From assembly GCA_005406025.1 (NCBI GenBank), contig BGZK01000726.1, forward strand, positions 1 through 64,000: a stretch of 64,000 bases of DNA. The letters run 5' to 3'. Position 1 is the first letter of the stretch; the number at the start of each line of letters is the position of its first letter. The notes below the pieces were generated by a model. That model was not told the origin of the DNA, ran no database searches, and worked only from the letters and a program-made list of their open reading frames with translations. Below are positions 12,436 through 24,419 of the stretch, piece by piece. The position numbers were made by a program, and so were the translations under genes. The stretch is from Eumeta japonica (taxonomy: Eukaryota > Arthropoda > Insecta > Lepidoptera > Psychidae).

Positions 12436-13690
12436 ACGTAGGGCGCACTATAAGTTTCTGGAACTAGCCACTTCATCAACAATATTTAAAAATAATTACT
12501 ACATTTTAAAATGAAACTCTTTGGCTTTGGCTGTAAAATACAGTTTTTTTTCTCTAACAGTCAACTTTTTTTACATTGTGGTGCCATTTAAAAAATTGCG
12601 TGTTGTCATCACTATGGATTTAAGTGGTGAAAATTTTCATAGTATGATTTTCTGCTATTTTAAGTGTAATTTGGCAGCTCAGCAGTCTCTCTCGGCTTTG
12701 AACTGCTTTCAGCGTTGAAGCATCAAATGTGACAACTATTTATAATTAGTTTACAGAATTCAAGCGCGGTCGCATAAATCTCAGTGACGAATTTCGTGAT
12801 GGTCGCCTGTGAACAACAAAAACATCGATGCTGTACGCCGTGTAATCGAAACAGACAAACATATGACCTACCATGAAATTCGGGCATCCTTAGACGGGGG
12901 CATGAGTCAAACACAATCAATCCTACACAAGCATTTGGGTATAGAAAGGCTGTGCTCGCGGTGGATTCTACATAATTTGACTGAGGCTCAAAAACGAACC
13001 GTGTCACTCGGTGCAGTGCAATGCTTACCAGATAGAAGGAAAGGGCGTCAAATATGCTGTGAGACATAGTAATAGGTGACAAAAACATGAATTTTTTGCT
13101 ACGACTCCAAAACAAAACAGCGATCGACAGTATGGGTCTATCAAGATCGGCTGAAAACAATAAAAGTGGCGCTCAAGCGAAGTACCTCTCAGCCGATGAT
13201 TGCTTTTTTTTTCCAAAAACTAAGTATTTGACTACTGTTGCTTTGGAGAATTGTCGTTTCGTGAATACTGATTGGTGCACGGCCATTTGTTTGCCGGAAG
13301 TTATTGACGTCCTTCGTAAAAATAACCACGACAATGCCAGTTCGAACATGACCAAACAGACAAATAAATTTTTGAAAGAGATAAATGTAGAACTTAGGAG
13401 CAATCCTGCATACAGTCCCGACCTGGCAACTTACGACTTTTTTTTAATTCTTATTAATTAAGAACCAATTACGCGATCAGTGATTTTCATTATCAGAAGA
13501 GGTTGTCAAAGAAAAACATATTTCAATGGTCTCCGGGGAGGGGCGGCATAAATGTTTACAAAATTGGTTTTTCGTATGAAAAAGTGCATTTATGCTAACG
13601 AAGAATATTTTGAGAAACAATAAATTCATTTTTTACCATTCATAGTAATTTTTTCTCATTCAATCCAGAAATTTCCAGTGTGCGCTACGT
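12436..13690 (+). mobile_element. Complete but inactive mariner element (irritans-like)
   Basis: Termini are imperfect inverted repeats: acgtagggcgcactataagt... at 12436-12462 against tccagaaatttccagtgtgc... at 13664-13690. The overall length of about 1.25 kb is standard for mariner. Each end sits at or beside TA, the mariner target. It encloses a frameshifted transposase relic in the same orientation. It is autonomous in layout but dead. Confidence 0.85.
12614..13622 (+). pseudogene. Mariner transposase pseudogene
   Basis: Encodes a D,D34D-type transposase broken into at least four frames. Readable parts include the N-terminal helix-turn-helix start (NFHSMIFCYFKCNLAAQQSL), the second HTH linked by NNKNIDAVRRVIETDKHMTY, the LTEAQKR motif, then NHDNAS with the second catalytic Asp, and PAYSPDLATYDFF with the third. 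The region of the first catalytic Asp (normally GDETWIY) is mutated to GDK. An internal deletion removes part of the catalytic core. Family length is about 340-350 residues; no full-length frame remains. The minus-strand frames at 12723-13216 are its antisense shadows. Confidence 0.9.
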
Positions 13691-13699
13691 ATAAAATAA

Positions 13700-14980
13700 A
13701 CTAATTTTTCATATATAGTATAAAAAATGCACATTGTACAGTGTTAATTGATATACCAAAAAATAATTGAAATATAATTTTTCAAATAATTAGTCAAAGA
13801 ATAATGTAATTATAACAATAATCATTTATAATGTTAACAAATAAAAATTATTTATTAAATTATTGTAAAGGATTTTTTATACTCAATACTAACATTTTTT
13901 ATACTCAAATCTTTATAGTACCTACCAAGTAAATGATAATTCTTGGATTAATGAAAAAAATAATTATTAACGTTAATTAACCTCAAATCTGTAAACACAC
14001 TTAAAAAAGCTTATATCCCGTGTTTCATTCATGTTTACATATACCATAAAAATTCTTGGGAAATCGGATAACAAAAATACGTATACTTTTATTTTTTAAA
14101 AGTGACAATAAATAGTAATCATCTTCGAATTTTTGTTACCCAAGTTTTCAAAAATTTTTATCATATATCACACATGTACTTAAAAAAGTTTATAGTACGA
14201 AAAATCACTTTTTTCATTAGTATTCACAATAAATTATTAATAAATATCATTCACTACCGTATATTATTTAAAAACATACATGGACATATATGTTTATATA
14301 CAAAGGAACATGGGTTGTAGATTCAGGAATATTGGAATAACTACTTGGAAAATAATTATCAGTTCTCACGCACGCGTAAACATACATGGTAGATGTGCTT
14401 ACTTTTACTTTGTTGGTAGCCTTTTGTGCAAAACTTGAGAGACGTTTACGACACCACATATTATTTATGTGGTGTCGATTTAGATGTCGATAGCCGCGAG
14501 AACTTCATGGTGTCGATGTAGATGTCAGTATTTGCGCGCATCATTTCCAAACATTCAGTTTCATCATTTTTTTCTACACGTTAAAAGATGTGAAACTTCA
14601 ACAAAAATTTTAGAGTTCCCACACTTAAACTGGGAATGAATCGTTTTATTTCGCCTATCTGATAGTGTGGAATGCCATTGGATAGCTCATTCAAAAACAT
14701 TGCGTGTCTGTTAAACTATTTTTCGATTTAGGGACTCGTTTGAGAAATATTAAGCTATAAAGTGCTAAAGTTTTTTAGATTTTAATGATAATGGTACCTA
14801 TCAGGTAAATGGTTATTCTTGGATAAATAAAAAAATTCACCGCAGTAGCATATATAACTAAGCTAAAAGGAAACCTTTTACGGCTAAATACGTGAACTGG
14901 CCCCAGAGCTTCTTAATTGAACCTGTAGGTGGTCCGTCGGAAGCGAAGTGGACTGTATGTGGATGAAAGTGTGAAGGAGA
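13700..14980. other. Very AT-rich DNA, nothing recognised
   Basis: Long A/T runs and short frames only. The one structured item is a perfect 12-bp hairpin at 14449-14477 (CGACACCACATA, 5-base loop, complement), listed in the findings. No supported gene. Confidence 0.5.
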
Positions 14981-14988
14981 GGTATGTA

Positions 14989-16360
14989 GTCTAGGTGACA
15001 AGTTGTAGATGCTGTAAAATAGGGATACTGGTCCTAAAAATATATGCGATAGCTCGTTCGATCCGAAATAATGTCTAGAAATTGTGTAGAAAGCGTTTAA
15101 TAGCACATAAAAAATTGCAAAAATTATATAGGTACAATTAAAGTTAAAAATTTTTTTTTCTTTTTTCACCGATATCTCATAAATAATTAATATGAAGGAA
15201 ATTAAAAAAAAATCTTTAAAGAAGAGAAAATTTCCTATGAATAATTTCTAGTTTCCAGAACTCTACCTCCATTATTTATAATTTTAATTTAACGCTGAAT
15301 ATGGGCCTCCGCTCGGCATTTTTAGATAGCGCGCGCAGCTTTAAAATCGAGTATGTCACACTAAATTATTTATTTAAGATATTAAATATTATTTTACAAT
15401 TTTAAAAAAATTATGGGATATTGAAGATATTTCAGAGGATTTATTTCCGTTAGATATTGAACTTAAAGTCATTTTTATAACAAGTTAAACTATTATTAAT
15501 AAACAAAATTTTCTCCAAATTTCATTTTCATTGTATATTTAAAAAAATGTTTAAACAATTGAAATAAAATTTTTTTCGGTACGTAAAGATCTTTTTATAT
15601 ACGTTCTTAAAAAGATCATGCCATAATAATTAAAAGGTTTCAATACTCTTTTTATAACAATTTGTTAACTTATACAATATTACTTTGATTTTTCATTTTT
15701 TTTTAGTTAAAAATTTATTATAAGCGAAGTACCGATTTTTAATATTTTGTTATAGCATGATCTCGTTCGACATATATATAAGAGAGCTCCACGAAGAGAA
15801 AAAAAATAATTTAAATTATTTAAACATTTTTTTAATTTAAATGAAGATGAAAGTTGGAGTAAATTTTGTTAATAAACAATAGTTTAACTTGTTATAAGAT
15901 TGACTTCAAGTTCAATTTCCAGCAAAAATATTTTTTAAGTATCCTGAATACCCCATAATTTATTCAAAATTGTAAAATAATAATTAATACCTTAAATAAA
16001 TTATTTAGTGTGACGTACTCCATTTTGTAGCCATGCGCGAAACCTCAAAATGCGCGCGGAGGCCCATATTAAAATTACAAATAATAGAGGTAGAGTTTTG
16101 GAAACTAGATTTTTTATAGAAAATTTCCTCCTCTTTAAGGATCTTTTTTTCAAATTTCTTATATATTAATAATTTACGAGATATTAGCGAAAAACGAAAA
16201 ACCTTTTTTATTTTAATTGTATAAAGATTTGCAATTTTGGTGTGTTAATTAACGCTTTCGACACATTTTTCTAGACATTATTCCGGATCGAACGAACTAT
16301 CACATGTATTTTTAGGACCAGTATCTCTATTTTTCGCCATTTACAATTTGTCACCTAGAC
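14989..16360. mobile_element. Long-hairpin (foldback) element 1, Tc1/mariner-type target
   Basis: Two ~650-bp arms are inverted copies of each other. The left end GTCTAGGTGACAAgttg is mirrored by the right end caatTTGTCACCTAGAC. TA lies immediately outside both ends (14987-14988 and 16361-16362), as expected for a Tc1/mariner-superfamily target duplication. Arms share gggatactggtcct, tctagacatt-like, gaagagaaaatttcct and cattatttataattttaatt phrases in mirror order. There is no coding frame. Total 1372 bp. Arm sequence is related to the 52631-54611 element, so both belong to one family. Confidence 0.85.
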
Positions 16361-16519
16361 TAATAGGAGGTAACGATAACTTACTGTCTATGGTTGTTGT
16401 ATTCGACTTTTCTAAAGCGCGGTTCTTTATAGTGATCTCGTCTCGTGCACACTTACTTTAATTTGGAACTGTCTTTGAATAACATATAAGTAATCAGCTT
16501 CTACCCGTGGTTCCGCTTG

Positions 16520-16800
16520 CGTGAATATAGTACGAGTCCTTCATCTTATACATCGATCAATTACGATCTTATTCATACGCCTGTTCGTCCTTAGTTCTGA
16601 TCGCGGTCCTGCTCTCGATACCAATTTTTTTCACTCTCGTTTCGATGGCAGTCCTGATCTTGATTTCGAAATCGGTGTCGATCTAAGTAGATTTCGATTA
16701 TGGTCCCGCTCTCTACTGTTTATCTCGATTCTGCTCTTCTTTCTAATTCCGATCACGTTCTTGAATCTACTTTTTCATATCACATGCATTAAAACAGCTA
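16520..16800. other. Degenerate cgatttcgat/ctcgatt-rich stretch
   Basis: Phrases such as gatcttgatttcgaaatcgg, tcgatctaag, gatttcgatta and tctcgattctgctc recur irregularly, like a decayed short-period repeat. Similar phrases appear at 17705-17770 and 59310-59385. The 147-codon plus frame (16521-16964) over it is hydrophobic and has no recognisable domain; I do not accept it as a gene. Confidence 0.35.
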
Positions 16801-17710
16801 GTTTTGATCTCTGTTTTGCCAGTCGAAATAAGACAATTTCAGACCAATGCGACTGTGCCGGGCAGAAACAACGTTGTTTCTGCCCGGCACATTCATATAT
16901 TTATTATTTATGTCTTTATTTCAAGATTGTCAGAATCGAATTTGTTTATTTTAAACAAAAATGAATGAAAACATAATCGTCTGACAGCTGTCGTCAAATC
17001 GTTGTCAGAGATTTTAATCAATTAAAAATAAAATGAGTACCCAAAATTGTAATAGTATATTGTGTGACTAGGGATGAAACAAAACGATTTCAGACCAGAG
17101 TGAAGTTGGCTGCCCGAGCGAAGCGAAACATCACTCGGTCTGAAATCGTGTTTCATCCACACTACTATATTTTCATATCAACTGTATTGAAAAATTTATT
17201 GTACTCTTTTAAATATTTTGATTTTGATATTGACATATCATGACACAGGGTTATAATATGTCAATACAATTGACGGTTAGAATGACAATTATAAAGGCAT
17301 GAAATAAACAAAAGATACTCTGACAGGATTGAAAATAAATCTGCAACTTCGTTCAGCGGGCAGAAAATGATCAATTGCTGCCCGGCGACGGTCGCATTGG
17401 TCTGAAATTGACTAGTTTCTGTCGGCTCAACAGGCATGAAACTAGGCATTTTCAATGCAGGCGATATGAAAAAGATATTACTGCGCTGTTTGTCTGAAAT
17501 AATCTTACTTCGACTGACAACAGATATCAAAACTCGTTGTTTCATTGCTTGTGATATGAAAAATACAGTGTGTGGCGCGGGATGAAACAAAGACCATTTC
17601 AGACCAGGGCGATGACAGCGCTCGCTTCGCTCGGGCAGTCAACTCTCGCCCTCGTCAGGAATCGTCTTGTTTCACCCCGCGCCACACAATATCCTATTAG
17701 TCCCACACTC
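16800..17710. repeat. Cluster of related palindromic units (atttcagacca / gatgaaac)
   Basis: At least four units carry atttcagaccaRWGCGA-like and gatgaaac-like phrases in mirrored order. They lie at about 16833-16891, 17047-17170 (gatgaaacaaaacgatttcagacc ... ggtctgaaatcgtgtttcatc), 17340-17450 and 17566-17700 (tgtggcgcgggatgaaac ... gtttcaccccgcgccaca). Each can fold on itself. A perfect 38-bp palindrome sits at 16854-16891. This looks like a small MITE-like family, or one multiplied locally; no terminal duplications were established. Confidence 0.6.
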
Positions 17711-17719
17711 AATCCTGAC

Positions 17720-18680
17720 CTTGATTCCGTTTTTGATTTCAATCTCCCCCGGCCACGACTTTCGACTATTGCTCGTCGCGTTGTTTTCTATAAGTGGAAG
17801 TATTTTTAGCACCTATAATAGCACAAATACGGGGATGATGCCAAATAGTATATTATACTCAAGACGCTTCTTATTCATGAAGGAATTTTAGGATCGGTTG
17901 AGAAGTTTAGTTCAATAGTGAGTATCTATTACAGTTATTGTAATTTCTTACTAAAAACAAGTCTTTAGCAGAATTAAAAATAAACTATAGCACTCGAGAA
18001 TCAGAATAATAGCTTTTTATTAATAAGAAAATTTTCGGAATCGGATCAGTAGTTCCAGACCCTGTAATTCAAATTTACAAGTTTCCTAACTTTACCTCTT
18101 TGCAATATTAGTGACTAACAAAGATATCTTTTATTTAAAAAAGATAAAAAATTTTTTTATAACAAGCTTTTATTAGTTGTTAATAAAAAGAACTAAAAAG
18201 TTATAAATAATTTAATTCTGTTAATTAATATACCATTTTATAGGTATGTTATATCATATTTTTTTAAATAAAACTGTTTTACACCTTATTTATTTCTCTT
18301 GTTGTCAACATGTAAGTCAAACGTTTTAATTAAAAAAAATGTAATATAATATACTTATAAAGTGGTACATTTCTTATCAGAATTAAATTATTTTTAACAT
18401 TTTACTTCTTTTAATTGACAAGTAATAAAAGCTTTTTATAAAAAAAACATTTTCTTTATTTTTAACTTCTTAATATTTATGATTTAGGATTTACTACGGT
18501 GTTAGCGGTATGGCACCCTCATACCCTCATATGATTTATACACCCTCATACCCTTCAGCCCTCGGCACGTGCTCACTTTGGCATTCAGCCATCCATTTAG
18601 TCAAACAGAATTTACACCTAAAACAACTGGAACGTCCTTATTTTTCCAAATCTGATGAGGTTACATATGGATATTATCTA
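17720..18680. other. AT-rich DNA, nothing recognised
   Basis: No gene or element terminus is supported. A short direct repeat, caccctcatacc, occurs twice near 18510-18555. Confidence 0.5.
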
Positions 18681-18690
18681 AGACCAAAGT

Positions 18691-19140
18691 ACTCATCAAG
18701 ACGAATCAAACGAGTCTAAAATCGATGCGGTTACGTTTTTTTATTACAGAGATCCTGTGGCCCCCTTCCAGCTTTATCATCAAACCCTAGTTGCAATTTA
18801 GGTCAAAAGTGCTCATCAACACGAATCAAACGAGTCCAAACTCGATGGGATTGTGTCGTTTTATCATGAAATTCCTATGGCCACTTTCCAGCTCCATCAT
18901 TAGACGCTGGATACTATATAGATACAAAGAACTGGTCAAGACGAATTGTACGAGCCCAAAGTCGATGGAGTTATGTCGCTTCATTACAGGATTGCTATGG
19001 CCACGTTCCAACTCCATCATCAGACCTTGGATACCATCTGGAGACATAGAACTGGTCAAGACAAATTAAACGAGTTTAGACTTGATGGGGTTGCATCGTT
19101 TTATTATGAAGTACCTTTGGCCACCTTCTAGCTCCACGTC
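18691..19140. repeat. Tandem array with exact 120-bp period (about four units)
   Basis: The phrase actcatcaagacgaatcaaa and its variants start at 18691, 18811, 18931 and 19051. The phrase gctccatcat and its variants start at 18771, 18891, 19011 and 19131. Spacing is exactly 120 bases each time although units differ by many substitutions. Because 120 is divisible by three, frames on both strands stay open through the array (92 codons plus, 77 codons minus); this does not prove coding. The motif ctccatcatcagacc also anchors the array at 30137-30510. Confidence 0.85.
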
Positions 19141-19175
19141 ATCATAATGTTGCTTTGTTACGCGATATACACATA

Positions 19176-19771
19176 CAGTGGTATCTCAATAATTCGAACC
19201 TCGTTAAGTCGAAATCCTCAGTAAGTTGAAAAAAATTGCCATTCCCTTCCGATGATCCCCTAAATACGCGGTATCTCGAATCATTTAGACTTTGTAACTC
19301 GAACAAAATGTTATTTCCCTACGAAGTGTTGATAATACATATTTATACTCTTTAACTCGAATTTCAAAAAGGAGACTCCGTAAGTCGTAATTGATAAAAT
19401 ATAATAACGTCTTACTTGGAATTCCCCAAAATAATAGCAATACATTTCAAAATGAATTTTCGGGTTCGGGGCTTCTAATCTATTGTTTTTGTCTTGTACA
19501 CGTGCAGTGAATGAATATATTCATGAAACTTTCTAAGTAGCACAGCTGTGAACGCTATATTTGTTCCTTGCCGACACAGGACACGATTACTTTTAGCGGA
19601 GCTTGTCCGTCAGTATTATTTTAGCTGTTAACTAACAACAACATGAGTTATTGTAAGTCGAAACTTCAACAGTTAAGTTATATGTATCTCGAAGTTCTTG
19701 TTAAGTCGAAAACTCGTTAACACGAATTTTTTTGCATTTCCCTTGACAATCGAGTTATTGAGATTCCACTG
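19176..19771. mobile_element. Pogo/Tigger-like MITE
   Basis: Terminal inverted repeats start CAGTGGTATCTCAATAATTC on the left and, read inward from the right, CAGTGGAATCTCAATAACTC. Both ends are flanked by TA (19174-19175 and 19772-19773). CAGTGG ends with a TA duplication are characteristic of the pogo/Tigger branch of Tc1/mariner. Length is 596 bp with no transposase frame. Short subterminal phrases taagtcgaaa / taactcgaa recur several times inside each end and may be transposase-binding repeats. Confidence 0.85.
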
Positions 19772-19779
19772 TATATGCT

Positions 19780-22680
19780 AAATTTTAGCACAATCGGAAA
19801 CCGGAAAGTGAATGAAATTTAACTTACGAGATTTGATTACAAGCAGACAAGTGAAAGTAAATAAAAGCTAGTAATAAATTTCAATAAATTAAATAACATA
19901 TTTACATAACCTATTAAAAACCAAAAAATAACAAACTGTAATTTATCTAATCCTATTTTCTGACTGGATAACAATTTTCGTCAAGATTACTTAGTTTTTT
20001 TTTTAATTAAAGACGACAAACGGAGAAACAGTAGCCTACCTTTTGCGCGATCAAAAGTTCTCACTGTACACCAATGTTTATTAAAATCGGTGAAACTTTT
20101 CTTAATTTCTGAGATGATATACAAACATATAGATGCACGATAGCTTATCATTTGCACAATAACCAAATAGCCAAATAAAAAAAAATTATATACAAACAGA
20201 CGCTATAAATTTATATATAGAAATAAATATAGATTAAGCGTTTATAGCGAATAACGAAGTGTCGTTACAGCAACGTAGCGACAAGCGTATGTGGGGAGGA
20301 GCGTGCGCGGGGAGGGGCGGGGGCGTAAATGACGTTGTTGGTTGTGTAAAATAGACAACCATAAGGAAATACAAGTTTATGAACCATGTAAAATTATGGA
20401 AGTATAAAATCATAATATCTTAACACCGGGCACATGAGGGCACTTGTTAGACATTATTATCCAATAAAACGTGAATTCTATTAATAGATTTATGTTGTCA
20501 AACAAAAGCCCCCTTTTTTGTCCTTCTCCTCCGATGGTCAACTACGGAATCCTACACTGCGAGACCCGACTTCACTGGGCCGGTTTTTTTATTTTAATAT
20601 GTTAATAAAGTTTGAGAATTATAGCATTTTTAGAATTTTAGGGGCTACATACTTCAAAACAATCACTTTTTATCTCACCCTGTCTGTCTTTAATGACCCC
20701 TTTTCTCCAGAAAATATAGAAATATCAAGTTGAACCCATTTTTTTTTTTTTTTGTAATAAAGCTGATTTTCTATTTATTCAAAATGCATATTCTTTCTAT
20801 TTATTCAAAATTGGAACGTTTACCTTGAACTTTTTCAAATTTGGTTTCTTCGAATCAGTACATACACCCACATACGCACATATACACGCACGCACACATA
20901 CACACACACAAAGTATATCCTTACAAAACAAAGCCTTAATACAAACTATACATGCTTCTAATTCCTGTTAGCAATCGTAGTTAAGGCGAGTTTTGGACAC
21001 TGTTTTTTTTTTAACGGAAATTCGAGAGAAAAAAAAAAGATATCCTCCATAACTTTAAATTTTAAATGCTATAATCATTACATTACAAGTGACAAATAGA
21101 AGTAAAACTGTAAGATTCAAACATATTTAACATGGAAATAAAATGTTCGAATTATTGTCTTTTTATAATATTTTTTTTTTGACCTTTAAATTTGAAGCGA
21201 GTTATAAATACAAAAATACATCACCTCTAAGAACTCTATAAGATTTTCAGATTATAAGCAGAATTTAAATTAGTATACAGGATGGAGTCGATCACGCATC
21301 TGTTTGCAAATATTCATAATCTCCTTTTATAAAAAAAAACTTTTCCAAAGTAACTATAACAAAAATATATCATTAAAAATGTACTTATAAATAATATAAA
21401 ATAATATAGACACAATAAATGCTCGGCAATACTGCAAGCGTGACCGCGATCGGTCGCAGCGCGACGGGACCAACTCTTATCACGGCAAATTCGCAACTGA
21501 TCGCGGCTGTGCGAAGGAGATCACTGTCTGAGCGCGCGACGCGCTGTGGCGCAATACCTAAGCGTCAACTGTCTTAAGGTTATCAGTACGACATTTCTAC
21601 TTTGATGTTGTAAGCTATTTTCTCAGAACCGGCTACTTCATTGACTAAGATTTCTTTGGCGAAATTGTTTTATAAGGGCAGGAGGTTATGAATATTTACG
21701 AATAGACGCATAATAAAATGCATTCTGCATACACGAGTTTTATGGGATCATGCAATATTAAACGGCATTAAACTCAAGGCGGACGGTGCGCGGCGATAGC
21801 AGGGACGCGCGTCCACACGTCGGCATCGCGCGAACAGCATGCCGCTCCTAGGTTTTGCATGTATCGCAAAATGTCGTCCAGTAACATGAACATTTCGATG
21901 AAAAAAAAAGCCTTGCAGCCGCCGGCCCTGCAATGCGTTCGCTGTCCTCGGTTCTGGGATGTCTTTGCGCAATATATTTTAAAGCATCCAATTATGGTTT
22001 ATACACTATCTATCTATCTGTCATTTGTTTTTTTCGCGGCTAAACCTCTGAATCGATTTTAAAAAGATTTGACTGCACCTTTTTGAATTGTAGAGTTTAA
22101 TTATTGTTTGACAGTGCCTGCTATGGACGGCGATACCCGAAATAACTAATCGAAGTCGTATATGAATATAGCTAACTTATATTTTTAATTTAGTCGCATT
22201 TTAATAGTAAATACATACTGAAGCATATAAGGCAGAACGTTTTCGTAAAAGAATATAGATTTGAATAGCTTCATTATAGAACGTTATCGTACGAAAAATA
22301 TAATATGTATTGTTCCGTTCACAAAATAATACATAATGATGTTATATATAATATATGTGTGTTATAGACGACCGTGTCCGTAATAGGTGCATTAAACTGT
22401 AATAACTTTTGATTCGTAATAATATAGTTAGATTCAGCTTATTTTATTTTGTATTTTATAACTAACTTAGTGGATGCACATTTGTAAATGCATGATGAAA
22501 TTTCACTAGATATTGCATCATCCTAGAATAAAAGCTATGCATAGAACCAGATAGAAAAACATAGCAGATAGAGAGGGGATAGTCGATGCGGCCACCCAAA
22601 TTAGATTCGAATATGCAATCAAGGATTGTTTTTGGTGTGTTTCATTTTCCCTAATAATTAGATAAACATAATCGGTTTGT
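19780..22680. other. Unassigned, AT-rich, with a CA-rich microsatellite
   Basis: An interrupted CA-rich run (acacccacatacgcacat..., acacacaca) covers about 20865-20912, and T or A homopolymers lie near 20740 and 21030. GC-rich spots occur at 20275-20330, 21430-21560 and 21780-21850. The small frames over them have no recognisable similarity. No gene is supported. Confidence 0.4.
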
Positions 22681-22847
22681 CATTGGTCCTCAAACGGCCA
22701 GTATATCCTGGGGTATACTCGATATGTGGTAGCAGCAGGGGATCGTATGGCTGTATGACCCAGTTCTCGATATTTGGGCATTAACGGCATGCAGCCAGGT
22801 CGCTACCGTAAACCGGAACATGTCCAGTCTAATTTAAAAAAATAAAA

Positions 22848-23770
22848 ATATAATGGCAAACGCACACGGGTGCTCTGCCGTAATTACAATTGGACGCCAT
22901 ACGCCGAAAGCTACCACAACTCATCTCTTTTAACGCGCGATCTAGAAAATAATATAGTAGAATTAGGTAAATGTGCGACGGAGTACTCAGCGGACATAGT
23001 CCTCGTACAGGAAACCTTCCTAAAGCCAAACAGGATGAGAACTTGTAAATTAGCCATACAAATACAGAATTACAGATTGGGTGCTCCTAGAGGTGGTACT
23101 GCCGAGTACTACAAAAGAAAACTACACTGCTGTCCGATATATATTTCACCGTTATTAAATTTAGAAGCCTCAGCGTGCAGATTGGCTATGACTGGGCACG
23201 GTACTCTGATCAAAGTGTCAGTCTATCTTCCGCCCAAGAAACGGAAGTAATTCACCTATTCTGTGGCATTACAATTACAAATACTTAGGAATCACGCTCG
23301 ACAAATATCTTCATTTCAAAGACCATATCAAGCATATTAAAAAAACGCTCAATTGTACCTATTATGCCTTAGCCGTATGATCGATAAAAAGAGCAATACG
23401 GTCAGTGATGACGTAGGCGGCGCCAGTCTTCGCCCACGCCGACCCAAACACTCTCTACCGACTCGATTCTGCAAAACAGCTTCTGTAGAAGAACTTCCGG
23501 CGTACCCTGGTACGTCCGGAATGACATCCTTCATAGGGATCTAGAACTTCCTACAATTTCCAAATACATGCAATATATGTCGAAAAAATTCTTCGACATA
23601 GCCGCAAAATACCCGAACCCGTTATTACAATCAGCCGTGTCATACGAGGCACCTCCTTTACACCAGCTCATCCGAAGGCCACGGAATATCTTTCAGATCC
23701 GCCCGACGAGCTCACCTCTAAGGTCGAAAGGCTAATAGAAATCAATAAAAATATGTCACAAGTCTAGGCG
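22848..23770 (+). pseudogene. Jockey-like LINE ORF2 remnant (endonuclease start plus RT tail)
   Basis: The 5' part (22870-23250) reads as an APE-type endonuclease with the segments NNIVELGKCATEYSADIVL, VQETFLKP, GPRGGTA-like and VSVYLPPKKRK. The rest of the endonuclease and nearly all of the reverse transcriptase are missing. From about 23265 the sequence resumes with the conserved RT C-terminal phrase YKYLGITLDKYLHFKDHIK, and further with LELPTISKYMQYMSKKFFD (shifted frames). It is an internally deleted, dead non-LTR retrotransposon. About 150 bases upstream (22740-22815) also reads as mobile-element-like sequence in one frame. Confidence 0.8.
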
Positions 23771-24415
23771 CAGACACCACCGTATTACAACCATAAACGG
23801 TCACCCACCCGATGCGCTCCCGGAGCTCCCGACACCCCGCTGGGGGATTCAGCCCGTACTGAGTCTCCACGTGATTTCCTATGCCGAGATGCCCACCTTG
23901 TGGCATCCATTGGACATTCACGCGCTGACGGCATCGTGTCGATCAGCCGCGATAGACGAAGTCCTCAAAGTCCCAATATATTGGGACTACGGACAACCGC
24001 CTACCAATATGTTTAAAAAAGGCCTAATTTGTCAGTTCGAGTGCAGCGGTCGACGGAAGAAGAACCCCGAAAAATTGAAAAGGGTGAAGGCAGTTTGTAT
24101 ATGTGTGAAAAGTGCAACGACGACGGCGTTTCATTTCAGAACCACTTTCCTTTAAAGGAATGTTCGTCTTACACAGCGCCATTCATAATGTAGCAGGCGT
24201 AGGTAGATTATACGCATACGTCCTTTGTAAGGAAAGATTCTATACTAATTCGGATGTTTATTATGTACATAAGAAATTATTTCGAAGTATTTAAACCTAC
24301 ATCGGCAGCCGCATGATCAATGTTTCTCTATAATGCATAGAAAAAAAACTATATTCTTAGATCTCTAGCCAATTGAAAATTATTCTGAAAGCAACAGGGT
24401 ACGTGTTGAGCAAGG
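23771..24415 (+). other. Sequence downstream of LINE remnant, possibly element tail
   Basis: A 94-codon plus frame (23871-24155) with Trp, Cys and a Lys/Arg-rich RRKKNPEKLKR stretch continues from the Jockey-like relic. I do not recognise it. It could be LINE ORF1 or another element's gag-like piece. After 24300 the sequence becomes AT-rich and featureless. Confidence 0.3.
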
Positions 24416-24419
24416 ATCG

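Noticed and set aside
12723..13403. Minus-strand frames of 145, 63 and 76 codons
   Set aside because: They are antisense to the mariner transposase relic and match no family.
16521..16964. 147-codon plus frame as a membrane protein
   Set aside because: Hydrophobicity arises from a T/C-rich degenerate repeat, and the frame runs into the perfect palindrome at 16854.
18791..19069. 92-codon plus and 77-codon minus frames over the 120-bp array as a repeat protein
   Set aside because: Both strands are open because the period is a multiple of three. There is no start context, splice site or transcript evidence, so I list it only as a repeat and a finding.
18691..19140. CRISPR-like array
   Set aside because: The whole 120-bp unit is repeated and diverged; there are no short identical repeats with unique spacers, and the genome is eukaryotic.
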